From: Tellurirhabdus bombi
Lineage (GTDB): Bacteria > Bacteroidota > Bacteroidia > Cytophagales > Spirosomataceae
Assembly: GCF_021484805.1 (NCBI RefSeq)
Contig: NZ_CP090557.1
Span: 1,290,501 to 1,354,500 of the forward strand
Direction: 5' to 3'
Length of the DNA: 64,000 bases
The position numbers and the translations under genes were made by a program. How positions within the stretch are numbered: position 1 is the first letter of the stretch; the number at the start of each line of letters is the position of its first letter. Positions 44,972 to 53,325 of this stretch are shown here, piece by piece. Under the pieces are notes generated by a model, which was not told the DNA's origin, did no database searches, and saw only the letters and a list, made by a program, of their open reading frames with translations.

Positions 44972-45757
44972 ATGAATAAGCGAGAAAAGATAGGATGGAT
45001 CTGTGTGTTGACGACGCTTTTGCCCCTTTGGGCCTTTGCGCAGCCAGCCCAGCTAATCACCTCAGTTCGGACGATTGATACAGGAAAAACAAAGCCTGCT
45101 CCGGAGGTTACAACCGAAGTGGCCGCTCAACAAGCGACCACGGCTGTTAATGCAATGACTTTGCCGTTGTTCGGCGAAGTAGCCAAAACGCCTGTCCATA
45201 TCGAGTGGGAAATCAATTTCCTGAGTAGTTGTGATCAGAACTTCTCCAGCCGAGACGAAGCGAGTCAATTCTTTGCCGCGCGAGCTTGGGATTACCTGAA
45301 TGAGGGTCAGCTAGATACGGCGGCCTATCGTTTTAACCTTGCTTATTTACTTAACGAACGCAATGCAGAAACCTACTGGGGTTTAGGCGTGGTGACCTAC
45401 CAGCGTGGCCAGTTGCCAGAGTCAATTCGCTTGTTGAAAAAGGGAGTTGAAGTAGTGGACACGAATGCTACTCTGATTACCGATTTGGCGACTGTGCAGC
45501 TAAAATACTTTCAGGAAAATAAAGATTCGACTTTGCTGAAAGAGGCTGTTAACTGGCTTCATAAATCGGCTCAGCTTAATCCAGCGTATGCCAACACGTT
45601 TATGCGTTTGTCTTGGGCTAGTTACATTCAGGGCAGTTATAACGAAGCCTGGACGTATTTACACAAAGCACGTGAAATTGAGCTTTCCGCTATTGACCTT
45701 AGCTATCTCGAGCAGCTTGTTTCCAAGCAGCCAGATCCACAAAATATCTTTAAATAG
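44972..45757 (+). CDS. Secreted TPR protein
   Basis: A 261-residue protein with a signal peptide (MNKREKIGWICVLTTLLPLWAFA). The ATG at 44972 is used because the frame upstream starts only with TTG. After a Thr/Ala-rich spacer (about 25-75) come three to four TPR units (about 85-250), for example NAETYWGLGVVTYQRGQLPES and NPAYANTFMRLSWASYIQG. TPR proteins mediate protein-protein contacts. It is located in the periplasm or attached to the outer membrane, and its partner is unknown. A terminator follows, so it is separate from the curli genes. Confidence 0.8.
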   Translation: MNKREKIGWICVLTTLLPLWAFAQPAQLITSVRTIDTGKTKPAPEVTTEVAAQQATTAVNAMTLPLFGEVAKTPVHIEWEINFLSSCDQNFSSRDEASQFFAARAWDYLNEGQLDTAAYRFNLAYLLNERNAETYWGLGVVTYQRGQLPESIRLLKKGVEVVDTNATLITDLATVQLKYFQENKDSTLLKEAVNWLHKSAQLNPAYANTFMRLSWASYIQGSYNEAWTYLHKAREIELSAIDLSYLEQLVSKQPDPQNIFK

Positions 45758-45773
45758 ACCTCGTCAAGCCTGA

Positions 45774-45817
45774 TTCAAGAAAAAGCCCTGCTCGTTGGAG
45801 TGGGGCTTTTTCTTGAA
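45774..45817 (+). terminator. Intrinsic terminator
   Basis: TTCAAGAAAAAGCCC and GGGCTTTTTCTTGAA form a perfect 15-bp stem with a 14-nt loop, 16 bp after the TPR gene. Confidence 0.9.
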
Positions 45818-46658
45818 TTAGGCATATCTTCCTGCTCATCCGCTTTTCCAAATGCGACTTGCTCACTTTGTAACAACTTTCTTAAAAGAGTAGACATAGT
45901 AGGTACCGTTAGCTAAAATATAACTCCTTCATCTTTTTATATAAATATTATAACACGCGCAGGTCGCTTTATAAAGCTACTAAGAATAGTTATAAGGCTT
46001 TGTTTTTAAATGCTTAATAATCAGAAGCGTATTAACAGACAGAGTTATAAAATCTCATTTGGCGGTTTTTCTACGCAGAGTTTAATTATAATAAAATAAG
46101 GATAGTAGCAACAAAGTGTATTTGTAGATTATTTAACGGTAGCTTATTGATTAAATCTGTTGTTACTTTTGTCTGCCTGGTATTTCTTAACGATTTAGCA
46201 AAGACGCAAGATTAAGACTGATGATTCTCAATTATTTAATTTAGTTACAAAGAGAATTATCCTGCAAAATTCCTTTCTTTGCCGTCGTTCTAAGGGATCA
46301 GAAAATACAACAAGCATAACTCTCATAAAGTAGACCCGATACATTGTATGGATACAAAGCTACCTCAGAGCCTTCATGTGTTTTTAGTGTATAGACTGTC
46401 CTTAGTCCACAGTACCATCCCACATAGCTGTTTTGGTTTAGCATTATCTAACCCAAATCTGGCTAGTTTACTTCCCACGTCAGAAATCTCATCGATACTT
46501 AATAGTTTAGAGGAAAAAATACTAGTAAAGCTGAATAGGTTTGCTTCGCATTTTCCTTTTCGGTAAAACTAGGTTAATTCTGCGCCAGTTAATAGGCAGT
46601 TAACAACTTAGCAATTTTTTACACTAATTCTTTGTCCAACCAAACAAACCTTTCATCT
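45818..46658. other. AT-rich intergenic region upstream of the curli locus
   Basis: About 840 bp without a convincing gene. It is markedly more AT-rich than its surroundings. It contains a 12-bp palindrome GCTTTATAAAGC at 45966-45977, and GTTATAA heptamers at 45989 and 46044. A TTATAAC heptamer lies at 45948. A -7-like TACTTTTG is at 46164-46171. It probably holds the promoter and regulatory sites of the curli operon. A 72-codon frame at 46348-46566 has no signal, motif or coding-like composition. Confidence 0.6.
46164..46171 (+). promoter_or_regulatory. Candidate -7 element upstream of the curli locus
   Basis: TACTTTTG fits TAnnTTTG. It lies nearly 490 bp before the first curlin ATG, and no -33 element at the expected spacing is seen, so it is only a candidate. 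Confidence 0.3.
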
Positions 46659-47768
46659 ATGAAAAGGATTTTTCTTTCTGGGGCATTCTTGCTGGCACTT
46701 ACTGCTACAGCTTTTGCCCAAAACAACACCCTAACTTTTGACCAAAGTGGCATAGGAAACGAAGCCGAAGGTACTCAAGTTGGTCTGAACAACGTGAGTA
46801 CGATTACGCAGACTTCTCCGGGCCCAGGCGGAAACTACGCAGAACTGTATATCGGTGGCCAAGCCAACACGACTACGCAAACACAAACAGGGACAGGTAA
46901 TTATTCTGTCTTAAATCTGATTGGACCTGCATCCGTAGATGGTGTTGCCAATAGCAACAACAACATCATTACTACCGTTCAGGATGGAGTAGACCATGCC
47001 TTCCGTACTGACGTGTATGGCGTAGGTAACGATGTTCTTTCTACCCAAGTAGGAAACAGCAACTGGTCTTACCTAAACTTGAGAGGAACTAGCGCCAATG
47101 GCAATAACAATGACAATACCATTGAATTTGATCAAAATGGTACTAATAACGTTATTTCAACAGCCATTCAAGGTAGCTCTAACGACGTAACAATCAGCCA
47201 ATTAGGAACAGGAAACAATATAGGCACTCGCTTCGACGACATCAACTACGGCGTTAGCATCCGTGGTGATCAGAATATTGTGGGTATTGACCAAAACGGT
47301 GATGGAAACAGCGCATCAGTCAATATTGAGAATAATTTCAATCAGACTTACATTGATCAGGATGGGAATGGCAACTCGGTAAGTGTATCTCAGCTAGGAA
47401 ACATTCCAAATGGAGAGCACTACGCTAGCGTTACGCAAACAGGTGACGACAACTCGGCAACAATTACTCAGGAAGGCTTCCGGCAAAATATCGATTTAGA
47501 TCAAATCGGTGATGGCAACATAGCAACAATCTCTCAATCAGGAACTGGAGCTGTAGGAAATGGTATCGATTTAGACCAAATTGGTAACAACAACGAGGCA
47601 ACACTGACACAGACAGGTGAGGCTAACAACTTGAAGCTTCTACAAAACGGAAACGACAACCAAATGACTGTTTCGCAGACAGGTACTGGTGGTTTGCTTA
47701 ACCTTACTCAGTCTGGAAACGGTAACGTTGGTAATATTACTCAGAATAATGTTGTCGTTCTGCCTTAA
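46659..47768 (+). CDS. Curlin-repeat protein 1 (CsgA/CsgB-like)
   Basis: A 369-residue secreted amyloid subunit. The signal peptide is MKRIFLSGAFLLALTATAFAQ; the ATG at 46659 is used rather than the TTG at 46632. The mature part is made of curlin-type half repeats of about 11-22 residues, with Gln and Asn at fixed places in patterns like ATITQEG and ATLTQTGEANN, mixed with longer variants such as DQNGDGNSASVNIENN. Aromatic residues are few. It is longer than E. coli CsgA (151 residues). With csgE, csgF and csgG downstream it is very likely exported through CsgG and polymerised on the cell surface. Confidence 0.9.
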   Translation: MKRIFLSGAFLLALTATAFAQNNTLTFDQSGIGNEAEGTQVGLNNVSTITQTSPGPGGNYAELYIGGQANTTTQTQTGTGNYSVLNLIGPASVDGVANSNNNIITTVQDGVDHAFRTDVYGVGNDVLSTQVGNSNWSYLNLRGTSANGNNNDNTIEFDQNGTNNVISTAIQGSSNDVTISQLGTGNNIGTRFDDINYGVSIRGDQNIVGIDQNGDGNSASVNIENNFNQTYIDQDGNGNSVSVSQLGNIPNGEHYASVTQTGDDNSATITQEGFRQNIDLDQIGDGNIATISQSGTGAVGNGIDLDQIGNNNEATLTQTGEANNLKLLQNGNDNQMTVSQTGTGGLLNLTQSGNGNVGNITQNNVVVLP

Positions 47769-47774
47769 GATGAA

Positions 47775-47792
47775 GCGTGCTGTATTGCACGC
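47775..47792 (+). other. Short hairpin after curlin 1
   Basis: GCGTGC and GCACGC form a 6-bp stem with a 6-nt loop just after the stop codon, without a T tract. It may slow or stabilise the transcript so that curlin 1 is made in excess, but it is not a standard terminator. Confidence 0.4.
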
Positions 47793-47840
47793 CTCTCTTA
47801 ATGCTTAATACTATCTTTTTACCCTGTCAATTCAAACGAG

Positions 47841-49313
47841 ATGAAAAAAATAATTTTAACTGGTACCTTTTTTCTGGCTTTAGCATCTGCTTACGCCCAA
47901 ACCAATACAGTTACTCTTAGTCAATCAGGAGTAAACAATACAGCTACTCCAACGCAAACAGGACAAAACCAAGTAGCTGAAATCACTCAATTTGGTGCAG
48001 GTCTTGGAAATACCGCCACTACTAATCAAACAGGTCTACTTCCTAACCTCATTCAAATTGGTCAAGTAGGTTCTGGTGGTGCAGCTACCGTAAATCAAAG
48101 CGGTGGAGGCTCTAACTTTGCGCAAGTTGGCCAAAATGTAGCTTCGCTTGGGGCTGCAAGTGAAGCAATTATCACTCAGGTAGGTTCTGAAAACCAAGCT
48201 GTGGTTTTAGGATTAAATAGCCTGGGTGCTGGTAACACAGCGACAGTTGATCAAGCTGGAAATGGTAACATTGGTGCTGTTCTTCAAACCGATCAATTGA
48301 CAAGCGGATCAACAGCAACCGTTAATCAGGATGGGAACGGTAATGTTGGTGGCGTTGCCCAATTCGGTTCTGTTAACAGCACAGCTACTGTCAACCAAAC
48401 GAGCACAAGCAGCACTTACACACCGGCAACTGTTGCAAGTGCTTTAGGCATCCTTAACCAGACAATCGGCAGCATTGATCCTTCAGATTTAGGTGCATCT
48501 TTGACATCTATTGTTACGGGCGTAGCCGCTCTTAACAGTGTTCCTGGTATTGGAAACATCGGTGGTATCCTTCAGGATGTAGCTGACAATAGCAATGCTA
48601 CATTAAATCAGAATGGTGAAAGAAACACAGGTGTTATCATCCAGTCTAATTCTGATAACGCAACGGCAACAGTTAATCAAACGGGTCAATTCCACATCGG
48701 CGGTATTGCACAATACCAGACTACAGATGTAACTGCTACGCTAACTCAAACAGGAACTGGCCAGATTGGCGTTATTGCCCAAGCTGTTTCTGAAAATAGC
48801 CAGGCAACGGTTACTCAAAGCGGTAGCGAAAACATTGGTGGTGTTATTCAACTGTTTGATAATGGAAGCCAAGCTTTCCTAACTCAGACTGGAGACAACA
48901 ACATTGGTGTTATTGGCCAAGGAGCGCTTAATAGCTCTGCTACTCTAACGCAGAACGGTACTGGAAACATTGGTGCTATTGGTCAATACGGCGGAACAAA
49001 CGTCGCTGTTGTAAACCAAACATCTGATCTTGGAAACCTAGCGGTTGTTGAACAAGTTGGTTCAGGAACTCTTACTAACTCCGCTACCATTACGCAAACT
49101 GGATTTGGTAACGTTGTTGAAGGCTTAGATAGTTCACCAGAAACATTGCTTGGCGACGCATTGGGCATCCAAATCGGTATTTCTTCTGCAAAACAGATAG
49201 GCGAAGGTAATACTATGGTTACTCAGCAGTCAGGCTCGTTGAATACAATTCAGATTGAGCAGGTAGGTTCTGGCAACTCAGCTACTGCTACTCAGTCAAA
49301 CTTGCCTAACTAA
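47841..49313 (+). CDS. Curlin-repeat protein 2 (CsgA/CsgB-like), with insertion
   Basis: A 490-residue secreted protein with signal peptide (MKKIILTGTFFLALASAYAQ). Most of it consists of curlin half repeats, but two types alternate. One is polar, as in ATVNQTGQ and ATLTQTGTG; the other is glycine-rich, as in IGGIAQ, IGVIGQ and IGAIGQ. The alternation is clearest in the C-terminal half. A stretch of about 60 residues near 195-255 (ATVASALGILNQ through LNSVPGIGNIGGILQ) lacks the repeat and looks helical. This may be a specialised amyloid subunit or a nucleator. It is followed by a strong terminator. Confidence 0.88.
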   Translation: MKKIILTGTFFLALASAYAQTNTVTLSQSGVNNTATPTQTGQNQVAEITQFGAGLGNTATTNQTGLLPNLIQIGQVGSGGAATVNQSGGGSNFAQVGQNVASLGAASEAIITQVGSENQAVVLGLNSLGAGNTATVDQAGNGNIGAVLQTDQLTSGSTATVNQDGNGNVGGVAQFGSVNSTATVNQTSTSSTYTPATVASALGILNQTIGSIDPSDLGASLTSIVTGVAALNSVPGIGNIGGILQDVADNSNATLNQNGERNTGVIIQSNSDNATATVNQTGQFHIGGIAQYQTTDVTATLTQTGTGQIGVIAQAVSENSQATVTQSGSENIGGVIQLFDNGSQAFLTQTGDNNIGVIGQGALNSSATLTQNGTGNIGAIGQYGGTNVAVVNQTSDLGNLAVVEQVGSGTLTNSATITQTGFGNVVEGLDSSPETLLGDALGIQIGISSAKQIGEGNTMVTQQSGSLNTIQIEQVGSGNSATATQSNLPN

Positions 49314-49344
49314 TTTTGAAGTTCGGCTCAGTAACCAATTGACG

Positions 49345-49380
49345 AAAAGAATGGCTGGCTCACCCGCCAGCCATTCTTTT
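49345..49380 (+). terminator. Intrinsic terminator after curlin 2
   Basis: AAAAGAATGGCTGG and CCAGCCATTCTTTT form a perfect 14-bp stem with an 8-nt loop ending in a T run. Confidence 0.9.
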
Positions 49381-49450
49381 TACCTTCTGTGAAGTTGTCA
49401 TTCACACGTTTACGAAACTGCTCTCTCTGTCCTTTTAACATCCAGAATTA

Positions 49451-50542
49451 GTGAAGAAGATCTACCTCACTGGTTTGGCTGTGCTTTCTTTGTCGATCGC
49501 TTATGCCCAAACTAATACAGCTACACTTACACAGTCCGGTGCTGAAAATATAGCAACGATTGATCAGGGAAACAGCGGTAATACGGCCTCAGTTGGTCAG
49601 ACAGGGGATCGCAACAATTCAACCGTTAACCAACAAAACGCTGCTCTTAATTCAGCAATTATTATCCAGACGCAGAATGACAACACGGCCCTAATTAATC
49701 AGGAGTCGGCAAGTAACAACACTGCGACGATTGGCCAGAATGGTAACAATAACGCAGCCACCATCGACCAGGCTGGTGAAATCAACAACGTGGCTTTTAT
49801 CAGCCAAGCAGGTGATGATAACACGGCTTCCATTTTGCAGGATGGGGAAAGCAACCTTGCCAGCTTTTTGCAGTCAGGAAATAATAATATTGGAAGCATT
49901 AATCAATCCCTCTCCGCCGGCAACCAGGCGAATGCCTCCCAGATAGGCGACCGCAATAACGCTACAATTAATCAAACCGATTATAGCGCCTCTAACGTTG
50001 GTACGATTACCCAACTTGGAAGCGACAATTTTGCCCTGATAGACCAATCAGGAATAAGTGTCTTCAATACGGCCTTGATCAACCAGGATGGCGCTGGAAA
50101 CAACGCTACCATTAGTCAAACAGGGCTTAGCGCTTATAATGACGCTGCTATTACTCAGGCAGGTAGCGGAAATAGTGCCCTCATCAGCCAAAGTTTGTTA
50201 AGTGGCCTAAATCTGGCAACCATCAATCAGATAGGTATTGGCAATGATGCCGCCATTACGCAAGTAGGCCTGTCAGGTGAGAATGAAGCTACTATTGTTC
50301 AGAATGGTAACAATAACGAAGCAAACATTTTGCAATCATTAGGGCAAAACAACGAAGCGTCAATCCAGCAAAACGGAAATAACAATTTTGCCGGTATCGA
50401 GCAAAATGGCAACAACAACCTCCTGAATTTAGTGCAGAATGGAGACGGTGGAAACCTTTCCATTACTCAGACAGGCGGCATGACCTTAAACATTGGAATT
50501 TCAGGAACTAACAATGGTATAACCATCGTACAAACTCCTTAA
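49451..50542 (+). CDS. Curlin-repeat protein 3 (CsgA/CsgB-like)
   Basis: A 363-residue secreted amyloid-type protein that starts with GTG. The signal peptide is MKKIYLTGLAVLSLSIAYAQ, and its similarity to that of curlin 2 supports this start. The mature part is a regular array of about 27 curlin half repeats of 11-13 residues (for example ATIGQNGNNNA, ATIDQAGEINN, ASIQQNGNNNF) with the Gln and Asn ladder positions well kept. Cysteine is absent. Of the three curlins this has the most regular repeat and is the best candidate for a fibre-forming subunit. A terminator follows before csgE. Confidence 0.9.
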   Translation: MKKIYLTGLAVLSLSIAYAQTNTATLTQSGAENIATIDQGNSGNTASVGQTGDRNNSTVNQQNAALNSAIIIQTQNDNTALINQESASNNTATIGQNGNNNAATIDQAGEINNVAFISQAGDDNTASILQDGESNLASFLQSGNNNIGSINQSLSAGNQANASQIGDRNNATINQTDYSASNVGTITQLGSDNFALIDQSGISVFNTALINQDGAGNNATISQTGLSAYNDAAITQAGSGNSALISQSLLSGLNLATINQIGIGNDAAITQVGLSGENEATIVQNGNNNEANILQSLGQNNEASIQQNGNNNFAGIEQNGNNNLLNLVQNGDGGNLSITQTGGMTLNIGISGTNNGITIVQTP

Positions 50543-50570
50543 CCTCCATTCATTCAAGAATGAATTATCG

Positions 50571-50607
50571 AACCGGCCACTCGCAATACAGTGACCGGTT
50601 TCTTTTT
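50571..50607 (+). terminator. Intrinsic terminator after curlin 3
   Basis: AACCGGCCACT and AGTGACCGGTT form an 11-bp stem with one mismatch and an 8-nt loop, followed by TCTTTTTAT. It separates the curlin genes from the export genes. Confidence 0.85.
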
Positions 50608-50795
50608 ATATAACCGTTAAAAAAAAGACTTGGAGCAATTCGGTCTTTGTTCCTAGTTTTTTTCTCAACTTTGTACTAGTTTATCTGGATACTTATTAAT
50701 TTTATGGGAAGTACCCATGGCCCTGCCATGAGAATAAGCTCCTTGAAGAACTCTTAAGCCACAAACAGAGAACTGAATATCAGACGAATCATTTT

Positions 50796-51332
50796 ATGAA
50801 GCCAGCTTTACTGTTTGCGTTCCTGCTTCTTTTTAGCCTGAGTTCGCTCGAGGGGTTTGCGCAAGCACAGGATATAGGCTTAATTGATAATTCTCCGCTC
50901 GAAGGCATTCTAAAGGAAGGTCTCCTGCTTGAAGAAGGCAATGAAGGGCTTATTCTCGATAACACCCGGACAAAAGTAGGGCGTGATTTCTACGAAATTT
51001 TCTATACAAAATGGGCAGACAATCCAATTGGCATCCCCACAGAAAGCCCCGGAGATACCACCTTTACAAATCAGAAAAAGCCCGAAATTTTTAACGAAAA
51101 TGAGTTACTGATAACCATTGAGGAATTGCCAACGCCCAACGTTGGGACAACACTCATCGCTATTTCCATCAATGATCAACTACTTTGGCAGCAGTTTCTT
51201 CAGGCCCGATTAGATGTTATTGAGGCTCTGGCCCAAAACGCCGTAGAAACCGTGCGGCAATACATGGCCAGCTATCAGGAAATTCAGGCGCAGATGGGCA
51301 GCGAAGATCAGGTCGGATCGGGTATCTTTTAG
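50796..51332 (+). CDS. csgE: Curli assembly protein CsgE
   Basis: CsgE is the periplasmic specificity factor that caps CsgG and delivers curlin. The 178-residue product has a signal peptide (cut near GFAQAQ) and a typical CsgE core: GLILDNTRTKVGRDFYEIFYTKWADNP, then NELLITIEELPTPNVGTTLIAISINDQLLWQQFL. It is longer than E. coli CsgE (129 residues) at both ends. It is the first gene of the csgE-csgF-csgG unit. Confidence 0.93.
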   Translation: MKPALLFAFLLLFSLSSLEGFAQAQDIGLIDNSPLEGILKEGLLLEEGNEGLILDNTRTKVGRDFYEIFYTKWADNPIGIPTESPGDTTFTNQKKPEIFNENELLITIEELPTPNVGTTLIAISINDQLLWQQFLQARLDVIEALAQNAVETVRQYMASYQEIQAQMGSEDQVGSGIF

Positions 51333-51387
51333 TTTATAGTTTAGTTGGTATGTGTCGATAATTATAGTACAGTAAGCTCTCTTTTTT

Positions 51388-51813
51388 ATGAAAAAATTAC
51401 TTTTACTCAGTGTATTTATGTTAGCTGCGGCTTGGTCGGCGCAGGCTCAGCAATTGATATACCGGCCTATGAACCCGTTTTTTGGTGGTAGTTATCTGAA
51501 CTACTCAACCTTACTCAGCTCGGCCAACGCCCAGGATACCTTCAAAGATCCAACATCCACCTCTGGGACTAACAGTGCTCTTGGCCGGACAACCGATCCT
51601 CTAGCAAACTTCTCCAGCAGTTTGCAGCAGCAGATTTTGAGCCGTATCAGCCGTAACCTACTCGACAGCCAATTCGGAGAAGACGGGTTACAGGAAGGCA
51701 CTTTTACGTTTGGTGACCTTCAGGTAAATATCTCCAATGCCGCTGAAGGGGTTGTTATTCGTATTGTAGACGGAAAAGGAGGGGAAACGAACATTACCGT
51801 ACCTTACTATTGA
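51388..51813 (+). CDS. csgF: Curli assembly protein CsgF
   Basis: CsgF binds inside the CsgG pore and links secretion to nucleation at the cell surface. The 141-residue product has a signal peptide (ending SAQAQ) and the CsgF N-terminal motif QQLIYRPMNPFFGGSYLN followed by LLSSANAQDTF, which corresponds to the constriction-forming segment of E. coli CsgF. The C-terminal region is a beta-rich domain with EGTFTFGDLQVNISN. It starts 55 bp after csgE. Confidence 0.93.
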   Translation: MKKLLLLSVFMLAAAWSAQAQQLIYRPMNPFFGGSYLNYSTLLSSANAQDTFKDPTSTSGTNSALGRTTDPLANFSSSLQQQILSRISRNLLDSQFGEDGLQEGTFTFGDLQVNISNAAEGVVIRIVDGKGGETNITVPYY

Positions 51814-51867
51814 TTTTATTGTAGCAGACGGTTCTGGCCGCATCTAACATTCCTTTACTAATCACTA

Positions 51868-53295
51868 ATGATTTTATTTTTGAAGAGAGCTGTTCTGGCT
51901 CTTGTATCCGTAACTCTTGTGTTCTTGCTGGAGGGTTGTGCTTCTTATTTTAATCAACCAACTCGTCCTCAGAAAGCCCGCCTTGGCGAAGAAACCACCA
52001 TCACCGCCGAACTCCGTAAGTTGCCGTTACCGCGTGAAAAAGTTGTAGCTGCCGTATACAAGTTTCGTGATCAGACCGGGCAGTACCGCCCTTCTGAAAC
52101 AGGAGCGAACTGGTCGACCGCCGTCACCCAGGGAGCAACCAACATTCTTCTAAAAGCCCTTGAAGAAAGCAACTGGTTTGTGCCCATCGAACGGGAGAAC
52201 GTAAGCAACCTGCTTAACGAACGGAAAATTGTCCGTTCCAGCATGGCACAGTATAAGAACGAAGCCGAAAACTTGCCCCCACTTTTGTTTGCCGGAATCA
52301 TTCTGGAAGGGGGAATTGTGTCTTACGATGCCAATACCATCACGGGGGGCGCTGGTCTGCGCTATTTCGGAGCGGGTGGCTCAGCCCAATACCGCCAGGA
52401 TCGGGTTTCTGTTTACCTGCGGGCAGTTGCCACCAAGTCTGGGAAAATCCTGAAGACCGTTTATACATCCAAAACGCTTTTTTCCCAGACAGTATCAGCA
52501 GGGCTTTTCCGGTACGTGCGCTTTAAGCGATTAATGGAAACAGAAACAGGCTATTCAACAACCGAACCTTCGCAAATGGCTGTTACCGAAGCCATTGAAA
52601 AAGCCGTTCACGCCATGATCTTGGAAGGTATCCGGGATAACCTATGGACTGTGGACGACAAGCAGGCTAAAGCGGCTCAGGATGCCCTAACGGCTTATGA
52701 CGAAGAAAAGCGTCTCATGAGCGATACAGACATCTACGGTGGTCGCGATGTAATCGATCCTTCCCGTGTGACGATTCAGCCTTATGCTTCTGTTTTGCGC
52801 TACCAGGGTGATTATCTAACCAAAGGCGTGAGAAGCGGTTACGGCTTGCTGGTAGAAAGCTACCTGACCCCTAATTTTGGAATCCAGCTCAATGCGGGCG
52901 TGGGCACACTGGCTAGCGATATGAAGTTTTCGCAACCCATTTCCACGTTAGATGCCAATCTGATTTATCGCCCTCAGGCCTTCCGCCGGGTTACTCCCAT
53001 GGTTTTTGGAGGCGCCGGTGTGGTCAACTTCCGCAATGGAGATTTGTGGGGGCTTTCTAACCAACGTTATTGGAAGTTAAGCGGTGGAGCAGGTTTGGAA
53101 TATGCCCTGAATAATGTTCTAGGAATCCGGGCATCGGTAGAATACAACCAGCCACTGACAGATGCCCTGGATGGACGCGTATTTGGTAAATATTACGATT
53201 ATTACTGGAAGGGTTCTGTAGGGGTATCGCTATACGTAGGTCGGTCAGGACGCAGGGCGTCTAGCCAGAAAGCAAAGCAGGCCGCTGTTAAATAA
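51868..53295 (+). CDS. csgG: Curli secretion channel CsgG with C-terminal beta-barrel-like extension
   Basis: CsgG is the outer-membrane lipoprotein that forms the nonameric curlin export pore. Lipobox LEGCASY places Cys24. The CsgG domain (about 45-270) aligns with E. coli CsgG, for example NWSTAVTQGATNILLKALEES, ERENVSNLLNERKIVR and TSKTLFSQTVSAGLFRYV. The protein is 475 residues against 277 in E. coli. The extra 185 residues (about 285-475) have alternating beta strands typical of a small outer-membrane barrel, with GYGLLVESYLTPNFGIQLNAG and WKGSVGVSLYVGR. Confidence 0.95.
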   Translation: MILFLKRAVLALVSVTLVFLLEGCASYFNQPTRPQKARLGEETTITAELRKLPLPREKVVAAVYKFRDQTGQYRPSETGANWSTAVTQGATNILLKALEESNWFVPIERENVSNLLNERKIVRSSMAQYKNEAENLPPLLFAGIILEGGIVSYDANTITGGAGLRYFGAGGSAQYRQDRVSVYLRAVATKSGKILKTVYTSKTLFSQTVSAGLFRYVRFKRLMETETGYSTTEPSQMAVTEAIEKAVHAMILEGIRDNLWTVDDKQAKAAQDALTAYDEEKRLMSDTDIYGGRDVIDPSRVTIQPYASVLRYQGDYLTKGVRSGYGLLVESYLTPNFGIQLNAGVGTLASDMKFSQPISTLDANLIYRPQAFRRVTPMVFGGAGVVNFRNGDLWGLSNQRYWKLSGGAGLEYALNNVLGIRASVEYNQPLTDALDGRVFGKYYDYYWKGSVGVSLYVGRSGRRASSQKAKQAAVK

Positions 53296-53325
53296 AACAC
53301 ACAACACTCTATTTAATATTAATTA

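Noticed and set aside
46348-46566. 72-codon frame upstream of the curli genes
   Set aside because: No signal peptide, motif or typical composition; it sits in an AT-rich control region and is probably chance.
46659-50542. Repeated DNA in the curlin genes as CRISPR or satellite repeats
   Set aside because: The repeats are degenerate at DNA level, in frame and protein-coding; no constant repeat-spacer pattern.
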